From Buchnera aphidicola (Chaetogeoica yunlongensis) (GTDB taxonomy: Bacteria > Pseudomonadota > Gammaproteobacteria > Enterobacterales > Enterobacteriaceae), in assembly GCA_039829965.1 (NCBI GenBank), contig CP139909.1, positions 248,001-312,000 on the forward strand: a stretch of DNA of 64,000 bases, read 5' to 3'. Within the stretch, counting starts at the first letter, position 1; each line of letters opens with the position of its first letter. Under the pieces are notes generated by a model, which was not told the origin of the DNA, did not search any database, and was given only the letters and a program-made list of their open reading frames with translations. Positions 1 through 10,193 of this stretch are shown piece by piece. The translations under genes were made by a program, and so were the position numbers.

Positions 1-247
1 TGAAAGTGATATTACTGAATCTACTATATCTAAATTTCTTTTAATTAAAGATGATATTCCTGTAGATTTAGTTATTAGAACTGGAGGAGAATATCGATTA
101 AGCAATTTTTTAATATGGCAAATTACGTATTCAGAATTATATTTTACTAATTTGTTTTGGCCTGATTTTAACAGAAAAGAATTTGAAAGAGCTATATGTT
201 TTTTTCTTAAGAGAAAACGTAGATTTGGTAAAATAAATGTAAAATAA
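1..247 (+). CDS. uppS: Undecaprenyl diphosphate synthase, 3' end only
   Basis: This is the C-terminal fragment of a cis-prenyltransferase that makes undecaprenyl diphosphate, the lipid carrier for peptidoglycan precursors. The open frame begins at base 2, runs in from outside the window and stops with TAA at 245-247. It contains the family signature [17 protein letters not shown], with the substrate-binding Arg and the RxSNF motif, followed by ELYFTN and WPDF, as in E. coli UppS. The tail is short and basic. The start codon and catalytic N-terminal Asp lie outside the window. The family assignment is secure. Confidence 0.93.
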   Translation, partial: ESDITESTISKFLLIKDDIPVDLVIRTGGEYRLSNFLIWQITYSELYFTNLFWPDFNRKEFERAICFFLKRKRRFGKINVK

Positions 248-618
248 AGGAATAGATGTTTTTTAAATTTTTTATCTAGTGTGTAATGCATACATATTAG
301 TATTTAAATATATATTATGAATGGTATGTAAAAATTTCGTTTTATAGTGAGCAACAAATGTATTAATTTTATATGTTAAATATTTTAGGTAGATTTTTTC
401 ATAAAGAAGAATTTCAATATAATTTAAAATTACAAAAATTAATTTTTAAAAAAATGGTGTTTTACTATTATAATTTTAAATATATTTATTTTCCATTATT
501 AGGTGATATATGTATTCAAAATAAATTTTATGTAATTTTTATTTTTTAAATTAAGTAGGTTTTTATGAATATTTTATATAGATATATTATTAATATTAAT
601 TAGTGTTCTTGAAAAATA
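248..618 (+). other. uppS-fabZ gap with a 58-codon ORF of unknown status
   Basis: In E. coli this interval holds cdsA, rseP, bamA, skp and lpxD; none of them is present intact here. One short frame is open from ATG 373 to TAA 549 (58 codons). It is rich in Phe, Tyr, Ile and Lys, and no good Shine-Dalgarno precedes it. Its middle part faintly recalls a BamA POTRA segment (a KL-rich helix followed by FYYYNFKYIYF), but the match is too weak to name. It is more likely eroded DNA than a gene. Confidence 0.3.
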
Positions 619-1053
619 ATGTATAATTTTGAAAATAAAGATATTATTCAATTATTACCTCATAAATATCCCTTCTTGTTTGTTGATAAAATTGTTAAAT
701 ATAAAAAAAATAATAATATTTCGACAATAAAAAATGTTTCTTATAGTGATTTTTGTTTTATGGGACATTTTTATGATAATCCTGTATTTCCAGGAGTTTT
801 AGTTTTAGAGTCTATAGCTCAAACAGCTTGTCTCTTAGTATATAAAAGTTTTAATATTTCTCATAAAAATAGTTGTTTATATTTAACTAATGTTCATCAT
901 ACAGTGTTTAAAAAAAAAGTATTTCCAGGTGATCAAATGTTAATAAACGTTTCTATTGACAAAATTTATCGAAAGTTAATTTATTTTTCTGGTGTAGTAT
1001 CAGTTAATAATATTATTGTATGTAAATCGTCTATTTCATGTATGTTAAAATAG
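619..1053 (+). CDS. fabZ: 3-hydroxyacyl-ACP dehydratase FabZ
   Basis: FabZ dehydrates beta-hydroxyacyl-ACP in each cycle of type II fatty acid synthesis, and here works with FabI encoded at 28 kb. The 144-residue protein is a single hot-dog domain close to the usual length. The catalytic pair is visible: His50 in FMGHF and Glu64 in LVLESIAQ. The N-terminal [15 protein letters not shown] is typical of the family. In E. coli fabZ sits between lpxD and lpxA in the lipid A cluster. Those neighbours are missing here, so the gene has probably been kept for membrane lipid synthesis rather than LPS. Confidence 0.96.
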   Translation: MYNFENKDIIQLLPHKYPFLFVDKIVKYKKNNNISTIKNVSYSDFCFMGHFYDNPVFPGVLVLESIAQTACLLVYKSFNISHKNSCLYLTNVHHTVFKKKVFPGDQMLINVSIDKIYRKLIYFSGVVSVNNIIVCKSSISCMLK

Positions 1054-1322
1054 AAATTATTTTTTTTTTGAATTAGTTAAGTTAATTACTTCGTCGATAT
1101 TTTATTTTTTTAAGATTTATTATTTTTGAAATATAATATGATTAAATTTTTTATTTTATTTTTAAGATAGTTTTTGTTGGATGTATTAAAATAGTTAAAT
1201 GAAATATAATTTTTGATTTAGAATATATTGGTTATAATATTTCATAAAAAACTTTTTAATTTTAGTTTGAGTTTTATAGATATTTAGTATTTGTTTTAAA
1301 ATTAATGTTATTGGAAAATTTA

Positions 1323-4300
1323 ATGTCTAATGTTAAGTTTATTCATTTAAGAGTCCATAGTGATTTTTCTATGTCAGATGGATTAGCTAAACCTGAAATG
1401 TTGGTTAGATATGCAGAAAAATTAAATATGCCTGCTTTAGCCATAACTGATGAAAATAATTTATATGGAATGATAAAATTTTATAAAAAATCTTTAAGTT
1501 GTGGGCTTAAACCAATTTTAGGAGTAGATCTTCAACTTTCTTCTAATGAAGGATATGTATTTAAAAATCAAGTAACTAAGATTACCGCATTAGTTTCTAA
1601 TAGTACTGGATATTATAATCTTATCGCTTTACTTTCGAGTGCATATAAGTTGGGATATAATAATAATATAGGAATTGTTATAAAAAGACGGTGGTTAGTG
1701 AAATATAGAGCAGGAATAATTTTATTATCAGGAGGATTACAGGGAGATGTTGGAATTAATTTATTAAATAATAATCAGAATTTAGTATTAAAATGTTTAT
1801 CATTTTATAATAAATATTTTAAAAATTCCTATTATTTAGAAATAACTCGTATTGGAAAAAAACCAGAAGAGGAATACATTTCTAAAATTAAAGAATTAGT
1901 TATTAAATATAATTTTCCTGTTGTAGCTACTAACAAAGTTTGTTTTCTACATGAAAGTGATTTTAAAGCACATAAAATTCGTTTTTGTATTAATCAAAGT
2001 TGTACCATACAAGACAAATTACTAAATTATAATTATACAAGTCAACAATTTATGAAAACTAGTGATCAAATGGTACAATTGTTTTTGGATTTTCCCGATG
2101 CAGTTAGAAACACTGTAGAAATTTCTAAGCGTTGTAATATAATTTTAAAATTTGATAAATATTTTTTACCTAAGTTTCCAGTTAAAAGTAAAAACATTGA
2201 TGATTTTTTAGTTATCCAAGCTAAATTAGGTTTAGAAAAAAGATTAATAAAATTATTTCCAAATAAAAAAGATAGAATGAATAATTTTTTTAAATATAAT
2301 TCTAGATTGACATCTGAACTTAAAGTTATTAATAAAATGGGTTTTTCTGGGTATTTTTTAATTGTTATGGAATTTATAAATTGGGCTAAGGAGAATAATA
2401 TTCCTGTAGGCCCAGGCAGGGGATCTGGAGCTGGATCATTAGTTTCTTATTCTTTGAATATTACTGAAGTAGATCCTATTTTTTTTGATTTATTATTTGA
2501 AAGATTTTTAAATCAAGAACGTGTTTTTATGCCTGATTTAGATGTTGATTTTTGTATGGAAAGACGTGATCAAGTTATTGAACATGTATCGAATTTATAT
2601 GGCCAAGAGTCCGTTTCTCAGATTATTTCTTTTGGTACTTTGACAGCCAGAGCTGTGATTAAAGATGTAGGTAGAGTTTTCGGTTTTCCATATGGATTTT
2701 TAAATAGAATATCAAAATTAGTTCCTTCAGATCCAGGTATAACATTAAAAAAAGCTATTTTGCAAGAATCTGAATTATTTGAGTTGTATCAATTTGACAA
2801 AGAAGTACAATCTTTGATAAATATATCTAAAAAATTAGAAGGAATTATTCGTAATATAAGTAAGCATGCAGGAGGAGTAGTTATCGCTCCAGGAAAAATT
2901 ACTGATTTTGTCCCATTGTATTATGATGAAATTGGAAATAATCCAATCACACAATTTGATAAGAATGATATTGAATCTATAGGATTAGTTAAATTTGATT
3001 TTCTTGGTTTAAAAACGTTAACTATTATTGATTCAGCAATAAAGATGTTAAATATTAGATTAGTAAGAAATAATCAAAAAATAATTGATATACATTCTAT
3101 TTCTTTAAATGATGAATTATGTTTTAATTTTTTAAGATCTGCTAGAACTATTGGGGTATTTCAACTTGAATCTCATGGTATGAGAGATTTAATTAGGCGT
3201 CTAAAACCTGATTCATTTGAAGATTTAGTTGCTTTAGTTGCTTTATTCAGGCCGGGTCCATTACAATCAGGTATGGTGGATAATTTTATAAATAGAAAAA
3301 GTGGATTAGAAAAATTATTTTATCCAGATGAACAATGTCAACATATTTTATTAAAACCTATTTTAAAATCAACATATGGTATTATTTTATATCAAGAACA
3401 GGTAATGAAAATAGCTCAAGTTATAGCAAATTATAGTTTAGGTAATGCGGATCTTTTACGTCGTGCTATGGAAAAGAAAGATAAACTAGAAATGACACGA
3501 CATCGTGTTATGTTTCAAGAAGGAGCAAAAAAAAATGGAATTAGCATTACCTTTGCAACAAACATGTTTAGTTTATTAGAAAAATTTGCTGGATATGCTT
3601 TTAATAAGTCACATTCAGTTTCATACGCATTAATTTCATATCAAACTTTGTGGTTAAAGGTATATTATCCTGAAGAATTAATGTCATCTGCAATGAATGC
3701 AGATATAGATAATATTGAAAAGATTGCTGTTTTCATTAGGGAATGTAAACTTTTAAAATTAAAAATTATTCCTCCTGATATTAATGTAAGTGAGTATTAT
3801 TTTCGAGTGGATGATAAAAAAAATATAGTATATGGATTAGGTGCAATTAAAGGAATAGGTAAAAACATAGTTTTAGATATCATTAATGTTAGAAAAAAAC
3901 AAAATCGTTTTTCTGGGCTATTTGAATTATGTATATCTTTAGATTCTAAAAAATTAACTCGAAAAGTAATAGAAAAATTAATTATGTCTGGTGCTTGTGA
4001 TAGTTTTGGGTTAAATAGAAATGTTTTGATGAATTCTTGTGAGTATATAATAAAATCATCAAAGCAATATTTAAATTCTCTTGTATCAAAAAAAGTAGAT
4101 TTATTTGGATCTTTGTTAGAAGAATTAACGATTATGGAAAAAAAAACTGATTTTATTCAAAAAAAATTTTCTTGGAGAGAAATATTAGATTGGGAAAAAG
4201 ATAGTTTAGGATTTTATTTAACTCGACATCCTATTGATGAATTCTGTAATATGATTTGTAATCGCAATAATAAAGTTTTTCGTTTAAAAGATTTTTTTAA

Positions 4301-4574
4301 TATTCACAATATGAGAAATAAGCAAATTGTTTCCATATTAGGTATAGTTTTATTTTTAAAATTTAAAATTACTAAATTCAAAAAGAAAATGTTATTTCTA
4401 ATATTGGAAGATAGTTTTTTTCAAATAGATGTAGTTATGTTTGATGACATATTTAATAAATATAAAAATGTTATAAAAAAGGACAAAATAGTAATAGTTA
4501 CAGGATATTTAAAATTGTCTAATTTTAGGAAAAAGCATACGATTGTAGCATATTCGTTAAAAATTTTAGAATAA
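1323..4574 (+). CDS. dnaE: DNA polymerase III alpha subunit
   Basis: This is the replicative polymerase catalytic subunit. I chose ATG 1323 ([17 protein letters not shown]), not the in-frame ATG at 1305, because it matches the E. coli N-terminus and GGAAA lies just upstream. The N-terminal PHP domain (HLRVHSDFS) is followed by the C-family polymerase core. The catalytic aspartates are Asp405 and Asp407 in PDLDVDF and Asp559 in LVKFDFLG. The protein has 1083 residues against 1160 in E. coli; the shortfall is mostly in the C-terminal tau-binding part. A clamp-binding-like KVDLF lies at residues 924-928. Proofreading would come from DnaQ, encoded at 15.4 kb. Confidence 0.97.
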   Translation: MSNVKFIHLRVHSDFSMSDGLAKPEMLVRYAEKLNMPALAITDENNLYGMIKFYKKSLSCGLKPILGVDLQLSSNEGYVFKNQVTKITALVSNSTGYYNLIALLSSAYKLGYNNNIGIVIKRRWLVKYRAGIILLSGGLQGDVGINLLNNNQNLVLKCLSFYNKYFKNSYYLEITRIGKKPEEEYISKIKELVIKYNFPVVATNKVCFLHESDFKAHKIRFCINQSCTIQDKLLNYNYTSQQFMKTSDQMVQLFLDFPDAVRNTVEISKRCNIILKFDKYFLPKFPVKSKNIDDFLVIQAKLGLEKRLIKLFPNKKDRMNNFFKYNSRLTSELKVINKMGFSGYFLIVMEFINWAKENNIPVGPGRGSGAGSLVSYSLNITEVDPIFFDLLFERFLNQERVFMPDLDVDFCMERRDQVIEHVSNLYGQESVSQIISFGTLTARAVIKDVGRVFGFPYGFLNRISKLVPSDPGITLKKAILQESELFELYQFDKEVQSLINISKKLEGIIRNISKHAGGVVIAPGKITDFVPLYYDEIGNNPITQFDKNDIESIGLVKFDFLGLKTLTIIDSAIKMLNIRLVRNNQKIIDIHSISLNDELCFNFLRSARTIGVFQLESHGMRDLIRRLKPDSFEDLVALVALFRPGPLQSGMVDNFINRKSGLEKLFYPDEQCQHILLKPILKSTYGIILYQEQVMKIAQVIANYSLGNADLLRRAMEKKDKLEMTRHRVMFQEGAKKNGISITFATNMFSLLEKFAGYAFNKSHSVSYALISYQTLWLKVYYPEELMSSAMNADIDNIEKIAVFIRECKLLKLKIIPPDINVSEYYFRVDDKKNIVYGLGAIKGIGKNIVLDIINVRKKQNRFSGLFELCISLDSKKLTRKVIEKLIMSGACDSFGLNRNVLMNSCEYIIKSSKQYLNSLVSKKVDLFGSLLEELTIMEKKTDFIQKKFSWREILDWEKDSLGFYLTRHPIDEFCNMICNRNNKVFRLKDFFNIHNMRNKQIVSILGIVLFLKFKITKFKKKMLFLILEDSFFQIDVVMFDDIFNKYKNVIKKDKIVIVTGYLKLSNFRKKHTIVAYSLKILE

Positions 4575-4607
4575 AACAATTTATTTGATATTTATTATGG
4601 ATAACAG

Positions 4608-4647
4608 AATAAATAATATATCAAAAAATTAATATATTATTTATTTT
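4608..4647. terminator. Perfect AT-only hairpin between convergent dnaE and proS
   Basis: A 14-base arm at 4608-4621 is exactly complementary to 4632-4645, separated by a 10-base loop. It sits midway between the 3' ends of dnaE (+) and proS (-) and is followed by TTAAT. The stem contains only A and T, so its folding strength is modest. The position suggests a bidirectional terminator or mRNA 3'-end stabiliser. In such AT-rich DNA chance palindromes are common, but 14 perfect pairs at a convergent junction is suggestive. Confidence 0.45.
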
Positions 4648-4691
4648 AATATGAATTATTATATAAACTGAATAATAGTATAAATATAATT

Positions 4692-6428
4692 TTATTTGTG
4701 TAGGCATGTTTCTAGAATAATTTTTAAAATATTATTTATGTTAAAAAATTTTTTAGAATTGTCACATCTTGTACGATATTCTACAATGTTATTTCTTAAT
4801 AATTTTTCACTAATGATAATGCTATGTGGAATTCCGATTAATTCTATTTCCGAAATAATTTCACCAAAGCTTTTTTCTCTATCATCCAGTATTACTTCAA
4901 TGTTATTTTTTTTGCAAAAGTAATATATATTTTTTGAATTTTTCTTGACTAATTTTGATTTGTAGAAGTTAATAGGTATTATAGCTATTTGGAAAGGAGA
5001 AATGTTTTTTGGAAAAATTATTCCATATTGATCGTGATTTTGTTCAATAATAGCTGCTAATATTCTAGTAATACCAATACCATAGCATCCCATTGTGATA
5101 TTTTTTTTATCTCCAGTTGTATCTTGTATTTGCATATTCATAGTTTTAGAGTATGTCTTTCCTAATTGAAATATGTGTGCTATTTCAATACTATTTCTTA
5201 AGACTAAGGTGCCTTTTCCATCAGGACTTGGATCGCCGTGAGTAACATATCTAATATCATAAAACATTTTAGGTTTGGAAATATTTTTGTGCCAATTCAT
5301 GTGATTAAAATATTGATTTTCAATATTAGATCCAATGGTAAAATTTTTTAGATTCATCACGGAAAAATCAGCTATTATTGGTATTTTTAAATTTATAGGA
5401 CTAATGAATTTTTTTTTAGAACCTGTTATTTTTAGAATTTGTTCATTAGATGCAAATGTTATAGGGATAAAAATTTCTTTTATTTTTGATAATTTATATT
5501 CATTTATGGAATAATCTCCTCTTATTAATAAAGCTAAAAATGAATAATTACTGTTTTTATTTGCTTTTACTAATATAGTTTTAACAAAATTATTGTTAAG
5601 TGAATTAGGTGTATTTGATAATTTTGTAAGTGTATTTTCTTGTGTATTTATTATTTTAATTATGCTATTTAAGTCATACGTGATTAAATTTTTGGTGGTG
5701 GATTTATTTTTGGTAGAAGTTGCACTTTGTAGATTAGCAGCATAGTTAGATTGGGTAGAATGTACAATAGTATTTTCTCCATGGATCGCAGGTGCTTGGA
5801 ATTCATGAGATATTTTTCCTCCCATTAAACCTGAGTCTGCTGCCACTACATGAAACTTTAATTGCATTTGTTTAAATATTTTTTTATAGATTTTATATAT
5901 TTTGTTGTACGTTATTTTTAAAGAATTTGAATTAAGATGAAATGAATATGCGTCTTTCATTAAAAATTCTTTTGTTCTTATTATTCCAAAACGAGGTCTT
6001 ATTTCGTCTCTAAATTTAGTTTGAATTTGATATAATGTTATTGGAAGTTGTTTATAGGATTTTAATTCATTTCGCATAAAGCATGTTATTATTTCTTCGT
6101 GCGTTGGTCCTAAAACAAATTCTTTATTTTGTCTATCTAAAATGTGAAATAGTTCTTTTCCGTATGTTTTTAAACGTCCACTAATTTTCCATAAATCTTT
6201 TTTTTGTAAGAATGGCATGGATATTTCCATAGCTCCACATTGATTCATTTCTTTTTTTATAATATTAGTAATTTTTTTTAGTATTTTAATTCCTGTAGGT
6301 AACCAAATATATGTTCCTGAACTATTTTGACGAATAATTCCCGCTCTTATCATAAGAGTATGACTAATGCAATCCGAATTATGTGGTGTTTCTTTTAATG
6401 TAGAAAATAAATATTTTTTTGCTCTCAT
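4692..6428 (-). CDS. proS: Prolyl-tRNA synthetase
   Basis: This class II aminoacyl-tRNA synthetase charges tRNA-Pro. Its 578 residues compare with 572 in E. coli. Class II motif 1 lies in the N-terminal third, motif 2 is visible as FRDEIRPRFGIIRTKEFLMKD, and motif 3 as GCYGIGITR. A Cys/His-poor, divergent insertion between motifs 2 and 3 corresponds to the bacterial editing (INS) domain that clears mischarged Ala-tRNA-Pro. A C-terminal anticodon-binding domain follows (ILDDREKSFGEI). The start MRAKKYLFSTLKETP matches E. coli MRTSQYLLSTLKETP. The gene is convergent with dnaE and divergent from flhB. Confidence 0.97.
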   Translation of the reverse strand: MRAKKYLFSTLKETPHNSDCISHTLMIRAGIIRQNSSGTYIWLPTGIKILKKITNIIKKEMNQCGAMEISMPFLQKKDLWKISGRLKTYGKELFHILDRQNKEFVLGPTHEEIITCFMRNELKSYKQLPITLYQIQTKFRDEIRPRFGIIRTKEFLMKDAYSFHLNSNSLKITYNKIYKIYKKIFKQMQLKFHVVAADSGLMGGKISHEFQAPAIHGENTIVHSTQSNYAANLQSATSTKNKSTTKNLITYDLNSIIKIINTQENTLTKLSNTPNSLNNNFVKTILVKANKNSNYSFLALLIRGDYSINEYKLSKIKEIFIPITFASNEQILKITGSKKKFISPINLKIPIIADFSVMNLKNFTIGSNIENQYFNHMNWHKNISKPKMFYDIRYVTHGDPSPDGKGTLVLRNSIEIAHIFQLGKTYSKTMNMQIQDTTGDKKNITMGCYGIGITRILAAIIEQNHDQYGIIFPKNISPFQIAIIPINFYKSKLVKKNSKNIYYFCKKNNIEVILDDREKSFGEIISEIELIGIPHSIIISEKLLRNNIVEYRTRCDNSKKFFNINNILKIILETCLHK

Positions 6429-6812
6429 TGTTTTCTAGTTGTGTAATAATATTTAAGTGTAAGTGTATTTAAAAATATTTTATTAGTAATATTAAAATTT
6501 TATTTTTATAAAATAGTATTTTAGAGAAGTTTTATATTTTAAATGGGTATAATTAACGAATAAAATATTTTTTAGTATGTATTTATATGTATTTTAACGT
6601 GTACTAATTTTATTGATTAAGTTTTATTTAAAATAATATTTTAAATTCTAATATTTATTTAAACAAATAATATCATAAATTTTATTAAGTAAAAAAACAT
6701 TATTAAGTTAAAATTACCATGGATAAATTAAACTATATTTTATATTTATATATAAATAAATATTTTTATAATTATTTTATTTTTTTTATTACATAATTAA
6801 GGTATTGTTTTA
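6429..6812. other. Divergent intergenic region proS/flhB
   Basis: This 384-base AT-rich spacer separates the 5' ends of proS and flhB, so it should hold promoters for both directions. I see no consensus -35/-10 pair that I can defend. An AAGG about 10 bases before the flhB ATG is the likely ribosome binding site. No decayed coding sequence is recognisable. Confidence 0.4.
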
Positions 6813-7964
6813 ATGAATCATAACTCTTCTGAGGAAAAAACTGAAAATCCCACTAGCTATAGATTAAACTTATCCAAAAAACAAGGAGGGAGTAGATATT
6901 CTCGCGAATTATGTTCGTTGCTAATTCTAGCAGTAACGTTATTTAATTTTTGGTATAACAAGATTAAAATTTATAATTTATTAAAGAAAATTATTTTTTA
7001 CAGTTTTTCTTTTGATCATTCTATTGTTAAAAATGATTTTATTTTACAAAATGATTTTTTTTTATTTTGCCAAGATAGTATTATTTCTTTGTTAAAAATA
7101 ATTTTTTTACCTATTTTTTGTTCAATGTTATTTTCAATAATTTTTAGTTGTTCTAATTTTAATGTAAAATTTATAAAATTTGATTTAGATAAATTAAATT
7201 TATACTCAGGGTTTAAAAGATTATTTTCTACTAGTAGTGTGATTGAATTATGTAAAACTGTTTTTAAAATTATTGTAGTAGGAATGGTAGTTTTTTATTT
7301 TTCATTTTATTATTTTTTTAAAAAATACATTATTTTTAGTATTAAATTTAATTGTATATTAAATTATGGCATACATATTATTTTTTTATGTCTGTGTATA
7401 GTTTTATTATGTTTAATACCTATTGTAGTAATTGATATTTTTTGGGAAAAATATCATTTTTATCAAAAATTACGCATGACTCGAAGAGAAGTTAGCGATG
7501 ATTTGAAAACAATGGAAGGTAATCCTTACATAAAATCTCGTATTAAAAAAGTTATGTTTGAATTATCTAGTCGTCGTATGTTATCACATGTTTTTAAATC
7601 TGATGTAATTATTGCAAATCCAACACATTATGCTGTTGCTATTCGATACGATGAAAAGAAAATGAATGCTCCAAAAATATTAGCTAAAGGTATGGACAGT
7701 TTAGCAAAAAAAATTATAAAAATTGGTAATAATCATTCTATTCCAATTCTTATATCATATCCTTTAGCTCGTGTTTTATATTTTAATGTTGAAGTAGGAG
7801 AATATATACCTAGTTTGTTATATGCTTCTATTGCTGAAGTTTTAGCTTGGGTATGGAAAATTAGGAACTGGAAAAAAACAGGAGGGATATTTCCTCATCA
7901 ACCCAAGAATATTTTTATTCCTTCAGAATTATATAATGATAAGAGGATAAAAACAAATGAGTAG
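6813..7964 (+). CDS. flhB: Flagellar type III export protein FlhB
   Basis: FlhB is an inner-membrane component of the flagellar export gate and controls the switch of export specificity. The N-terminus has the conserved EEKTENPT and RLNLSKKQG stretch. Four hydrophobic segments follow, then the cytoplasmic domain with the autocleavage motif Asn269-Pro-Thr-His, at the same position as in E. coli. The 383 residues are full length. The stop overlaps the flhA start by 8 bases (ATGAGTAG), implying translational coupling. Buchnera is non-motile; hook-basal-body complexes are thought to be kept for export, so the gene may serve secretion rather than swimming. Confidence 0.96.
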   Translation: MNHNSSEEKTENPTSYRLNLSKKQGGSRYSRELCSLLILAVTLFNFWYNKIKIYNLLKKIIFYSFSFDHSIVKNDFILQNDFFLFCQDSIISLLKIIFLPIFCSMLFSIIFSCSNFNVKFIKFDLDKLNLYSGFKRLFSTSSVIELCKTVFKIIVVGMVVFYFSFYYFFKKYIIFSIKFNCILNYGIHIIFLCLCIVLLCLIPIVVIDIFWEKYHFYQKLRMTRREVSDDLKTMEGNPYIKSRIKKVMFELSSRRMLSHVFKSDVIIANPTHYAVAIRYDEKKMNAPKILAKGMDSLAKKIIKIGNNHSIPILISYPLARVLYFNVEVGEYIPSLLYASIAEVLAWVWKIRNWKKTGGIFPHQPKNIFIPSELYNDKRIKTNE

Positions 7965-10071
7965 TATTTTTTCTATATTTAAAATATCGGAGTTTAAAAA
8001 ATTATTTCAGTTTCAGGTATTATCTGGTCCAATATTAATTTTAATAATTTTGTCTATGATGGTATTACCTTTATCTCCATTATTTTTAGATTTGTTTTTT
8101 ACGTTTAATATAGCATTATCAATAGTTGTTTTATTAATGTCTATGTTTACTGTTAAAACTTTAGAATTTACTTCTTTTCCAACAATTTTATTATTTTCTA
8201 CGTTGTTGAGATTGGCTTTAAATATTGCTTCAACAAGAATTATTCTTTTGGATGGTCATAATGGATCTTATTCTGCTGGACATGTGATACAAGCTTTTGG
8301 TCATTTTTTAGTGGGTGGTAATTTTGCTATTGGGATAATAGTTTTTGTAATTTTAGTAATTATAAATTTTATGGTTATTACTAAAGGGGCTAGTAGAATA
8401 GCAGAGGTTGGAGCAAGATTTATATTAGATGGCATGCCAGGAAAACAAATGGCTATCGATGCGGATTTAAATGCTGGTTTAATTGGTGAAGCAAAAGCTA
8501 AAAAAAGACGTATAGAAATTAATCAAGAAGCAGATTTTTATGGTTCAATGGATGGAGCTAGCAAATTTATTAGAGGAGATGCTGTAGCTGGTATTTTAAT
8601 TATGATTGTAAATATTATTGGTGGATTAATTGTTGGTATGTTACAGCATAATATGAATTTTTTAAAAGCATCTCAAATATACACCATTTTAACAATTGGT
8701 GATGGACTTGTTGCTCAAATTCCTGCTTTGGTAATTTCTACGGCTTCAGGTGTTGTGGTAACTCGTGTTAGTACAAATCAAAATGTTAGTGAACAAATAG
8801 TTAGTCAATTGTTTTGCAATTCTCAAGTGATTTTTTTAAGTGGTATTGTTTTAGGAATATTAGGATTAGTTCCTGGAATGCCTAATATTATTTTTTTAAT
8901 ATTTACTGCTGCATTATTTTTATTATCTTGGTTAATATATCAAAATCCTACCATATTTTCAAAAATTTCATCTAAAACACAAAACAAAAATCGTCATGGT
9001 AATATTATTTCTTTAAATGATGTAACTTGGAATGATGTTCCATTAGAACATTCTATTAGTATTGAATTAGGAAGTTTATTAGTTCCAATGGTAATTACTA
9101 AAAACATTAATATAGAAAATACTTTATTAAGTAAGATTCGTGATGTAAGAAAAAAATGTGCTAAAAATATTGGTTTTTTACCTCCGTCGGTGCATATTCG
9201 AGATAATAATATTTTACCTAAAGACCATTATCGTATTTTAGTTAAAGGTATAGAAGTAGGAAGAGGTAGAGTACAATATGGTGATTGGTTAGCAATTGAT
9301 TTGGATAATATTTCTGAATCTTTACCATGTGAAGAAATATTGGATCCAATATTTCAACTTAAAGCTTATTGGATTGATTTTGCTCTTATAAAAACAGCTA
9401 AAAAATTAGGTTTTAATGTTTTGGAAGATAGTGATGTTATTTCAACACATTTAAATAATATTATTTTAACCTATTCAAGTATGTTATTTGGGCGTCAAGA
9501 AGCACAACAGTTATTAGATCATGTAGGTAAGTTTTTTCCTAAATTAACTGAAGATTTAATTCCTAATATTATTAGTTTGACTATGTTACATCAAGTATTA
9601 CAAAATTTGTTAGTTGAGAATGTACCAATTTGTGATATGCAAACTATTTTGGAAACATTAATTATACATGCTCCTAATTATCCAAATGATGCACAATCTT
9701 TGACTAGTTTAGTTAGAATTTCTTTAGGAAAATTAATTGTTCAAAATGTTTTTAAAGGAAAAACAATTGAGGTTTTTAAATTAGATGTATCATTAGAAAA
9801 CATTTTGCTTAATATTGCTTTAAATAAAGAGAACAATATTATTGAACCTGGATTATATGATTATATTGTAACTACTTTAAAACAAGAATGTAGTAATAGA
9901 AATTTAAAAAATATATCTCATGTTTTATTAGTACATCATAATTTGCGTATTTTTTTATCAAATCTTTTATTAAAAGTTATTCCTCAATTAGTTATTTTGT
10001 CTAATTTGGAATTAGAATATGTGTCAAATATACAAGTAATTAGTGTAATTGGTACTCACATGAAAGATTAA
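7957..10071 (+). CDS. flhA: Flagellar export gate protein FlhA
   Basis: FlhA is the large export-gate subunit: about eight transmembrane segments in residues 20-330, then a cytoplasmic ring domain that docks chaperone-substrate complexes. The FHIPEP-family signature is present in the first cytoplasmic loop (TKGASRIAEVGARFILDGMP, then KQMAIDADLNAGLI). Its 704 residues are slightly more than E. coli (692), with no truncation. AAGAGGAT inside the end of flhB supplies the ribosome binding site. With flhB it forms a two-gene operon that stops at 10071, facing argS. Confidence 0.97.
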   Translation: MSSIFSIFKISEFKKLFQFQVLSGPILILIILSMMVLPLSPLFLDLFFTFNIALSIVVLLMSMFTVKTLEFTSFPTILLFSTLLRLALNIASTRIILLDGHNGSYSAGHVIQAFGHFLVGGNFAIGIIVFVILVIINFMVITKGASRIAEVGARFILDGMPGKQMAIDADLNAGLIGEAKAKKRRIEINQEADFYGSMDGASKFIRGDAVAGILIMIVNIIGGLIVGMLQHNMNFLKASQIYTILTIGDGLVAQIPALVISTASGVVVTRVSTNQNVSEQIVSQLFCNSQVIFLSGIVLGILGLVPGMPNIIFLIFTAALFLLSWLIYQNPTIFSKISSKTQNKNRHGNIISLNDVTWNDVPLEHSISIELGSLLVPMVITKNINIENTLLSKIRDVRKKCAKNIGFLPPSVHIRDNNILPKDHYRILVKGIEVGRGRVQYGDWLAIDLDNISESLPCEEILDPIFQLKAYWIDFALIKTAKKLGFNVLEDSDVISTHLNNIILTYSSMLFGRQEAQQLLDHVGKFFPKLTEDLIPNIISLTMLHQVLQNLLVENVPICDMQTILETLIIHAPNYPNDAQSLTSLVRISLGKLIVQNVFKGKTIEVFKLDVSLENILLNIALNKENNIIEPGLYDYIVTTLKQECSNRNLKNISHVLLVHHNLRIFLSNLLLKVIPQLVILSNLELEYVSNIQVISVIGTHMKD

Positions 10072-10193
10072 GATTTTTTTTATTATTTAAAAAATTTAAA
10101 ATATATTGGAATTAGAAATATGTAATTTTTAATATTTAAATTTTATATATTAGGATTTTTGAAATTAAATTTTATAAATGAACAGTATTTTAT

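Noticed and set aside
1305..1322. Earlier in-frame ATG for dnaE
   Set aside because: It adds six residues without family support and has no good leader; ATG 1323 matches E. coli and is preceded by GGAAA.
4696..4923. 75-codon plus-strand frame at the end of proS
   Set aside because: Antisense shadow of the well-supported proS gene with no ribosome binding site.
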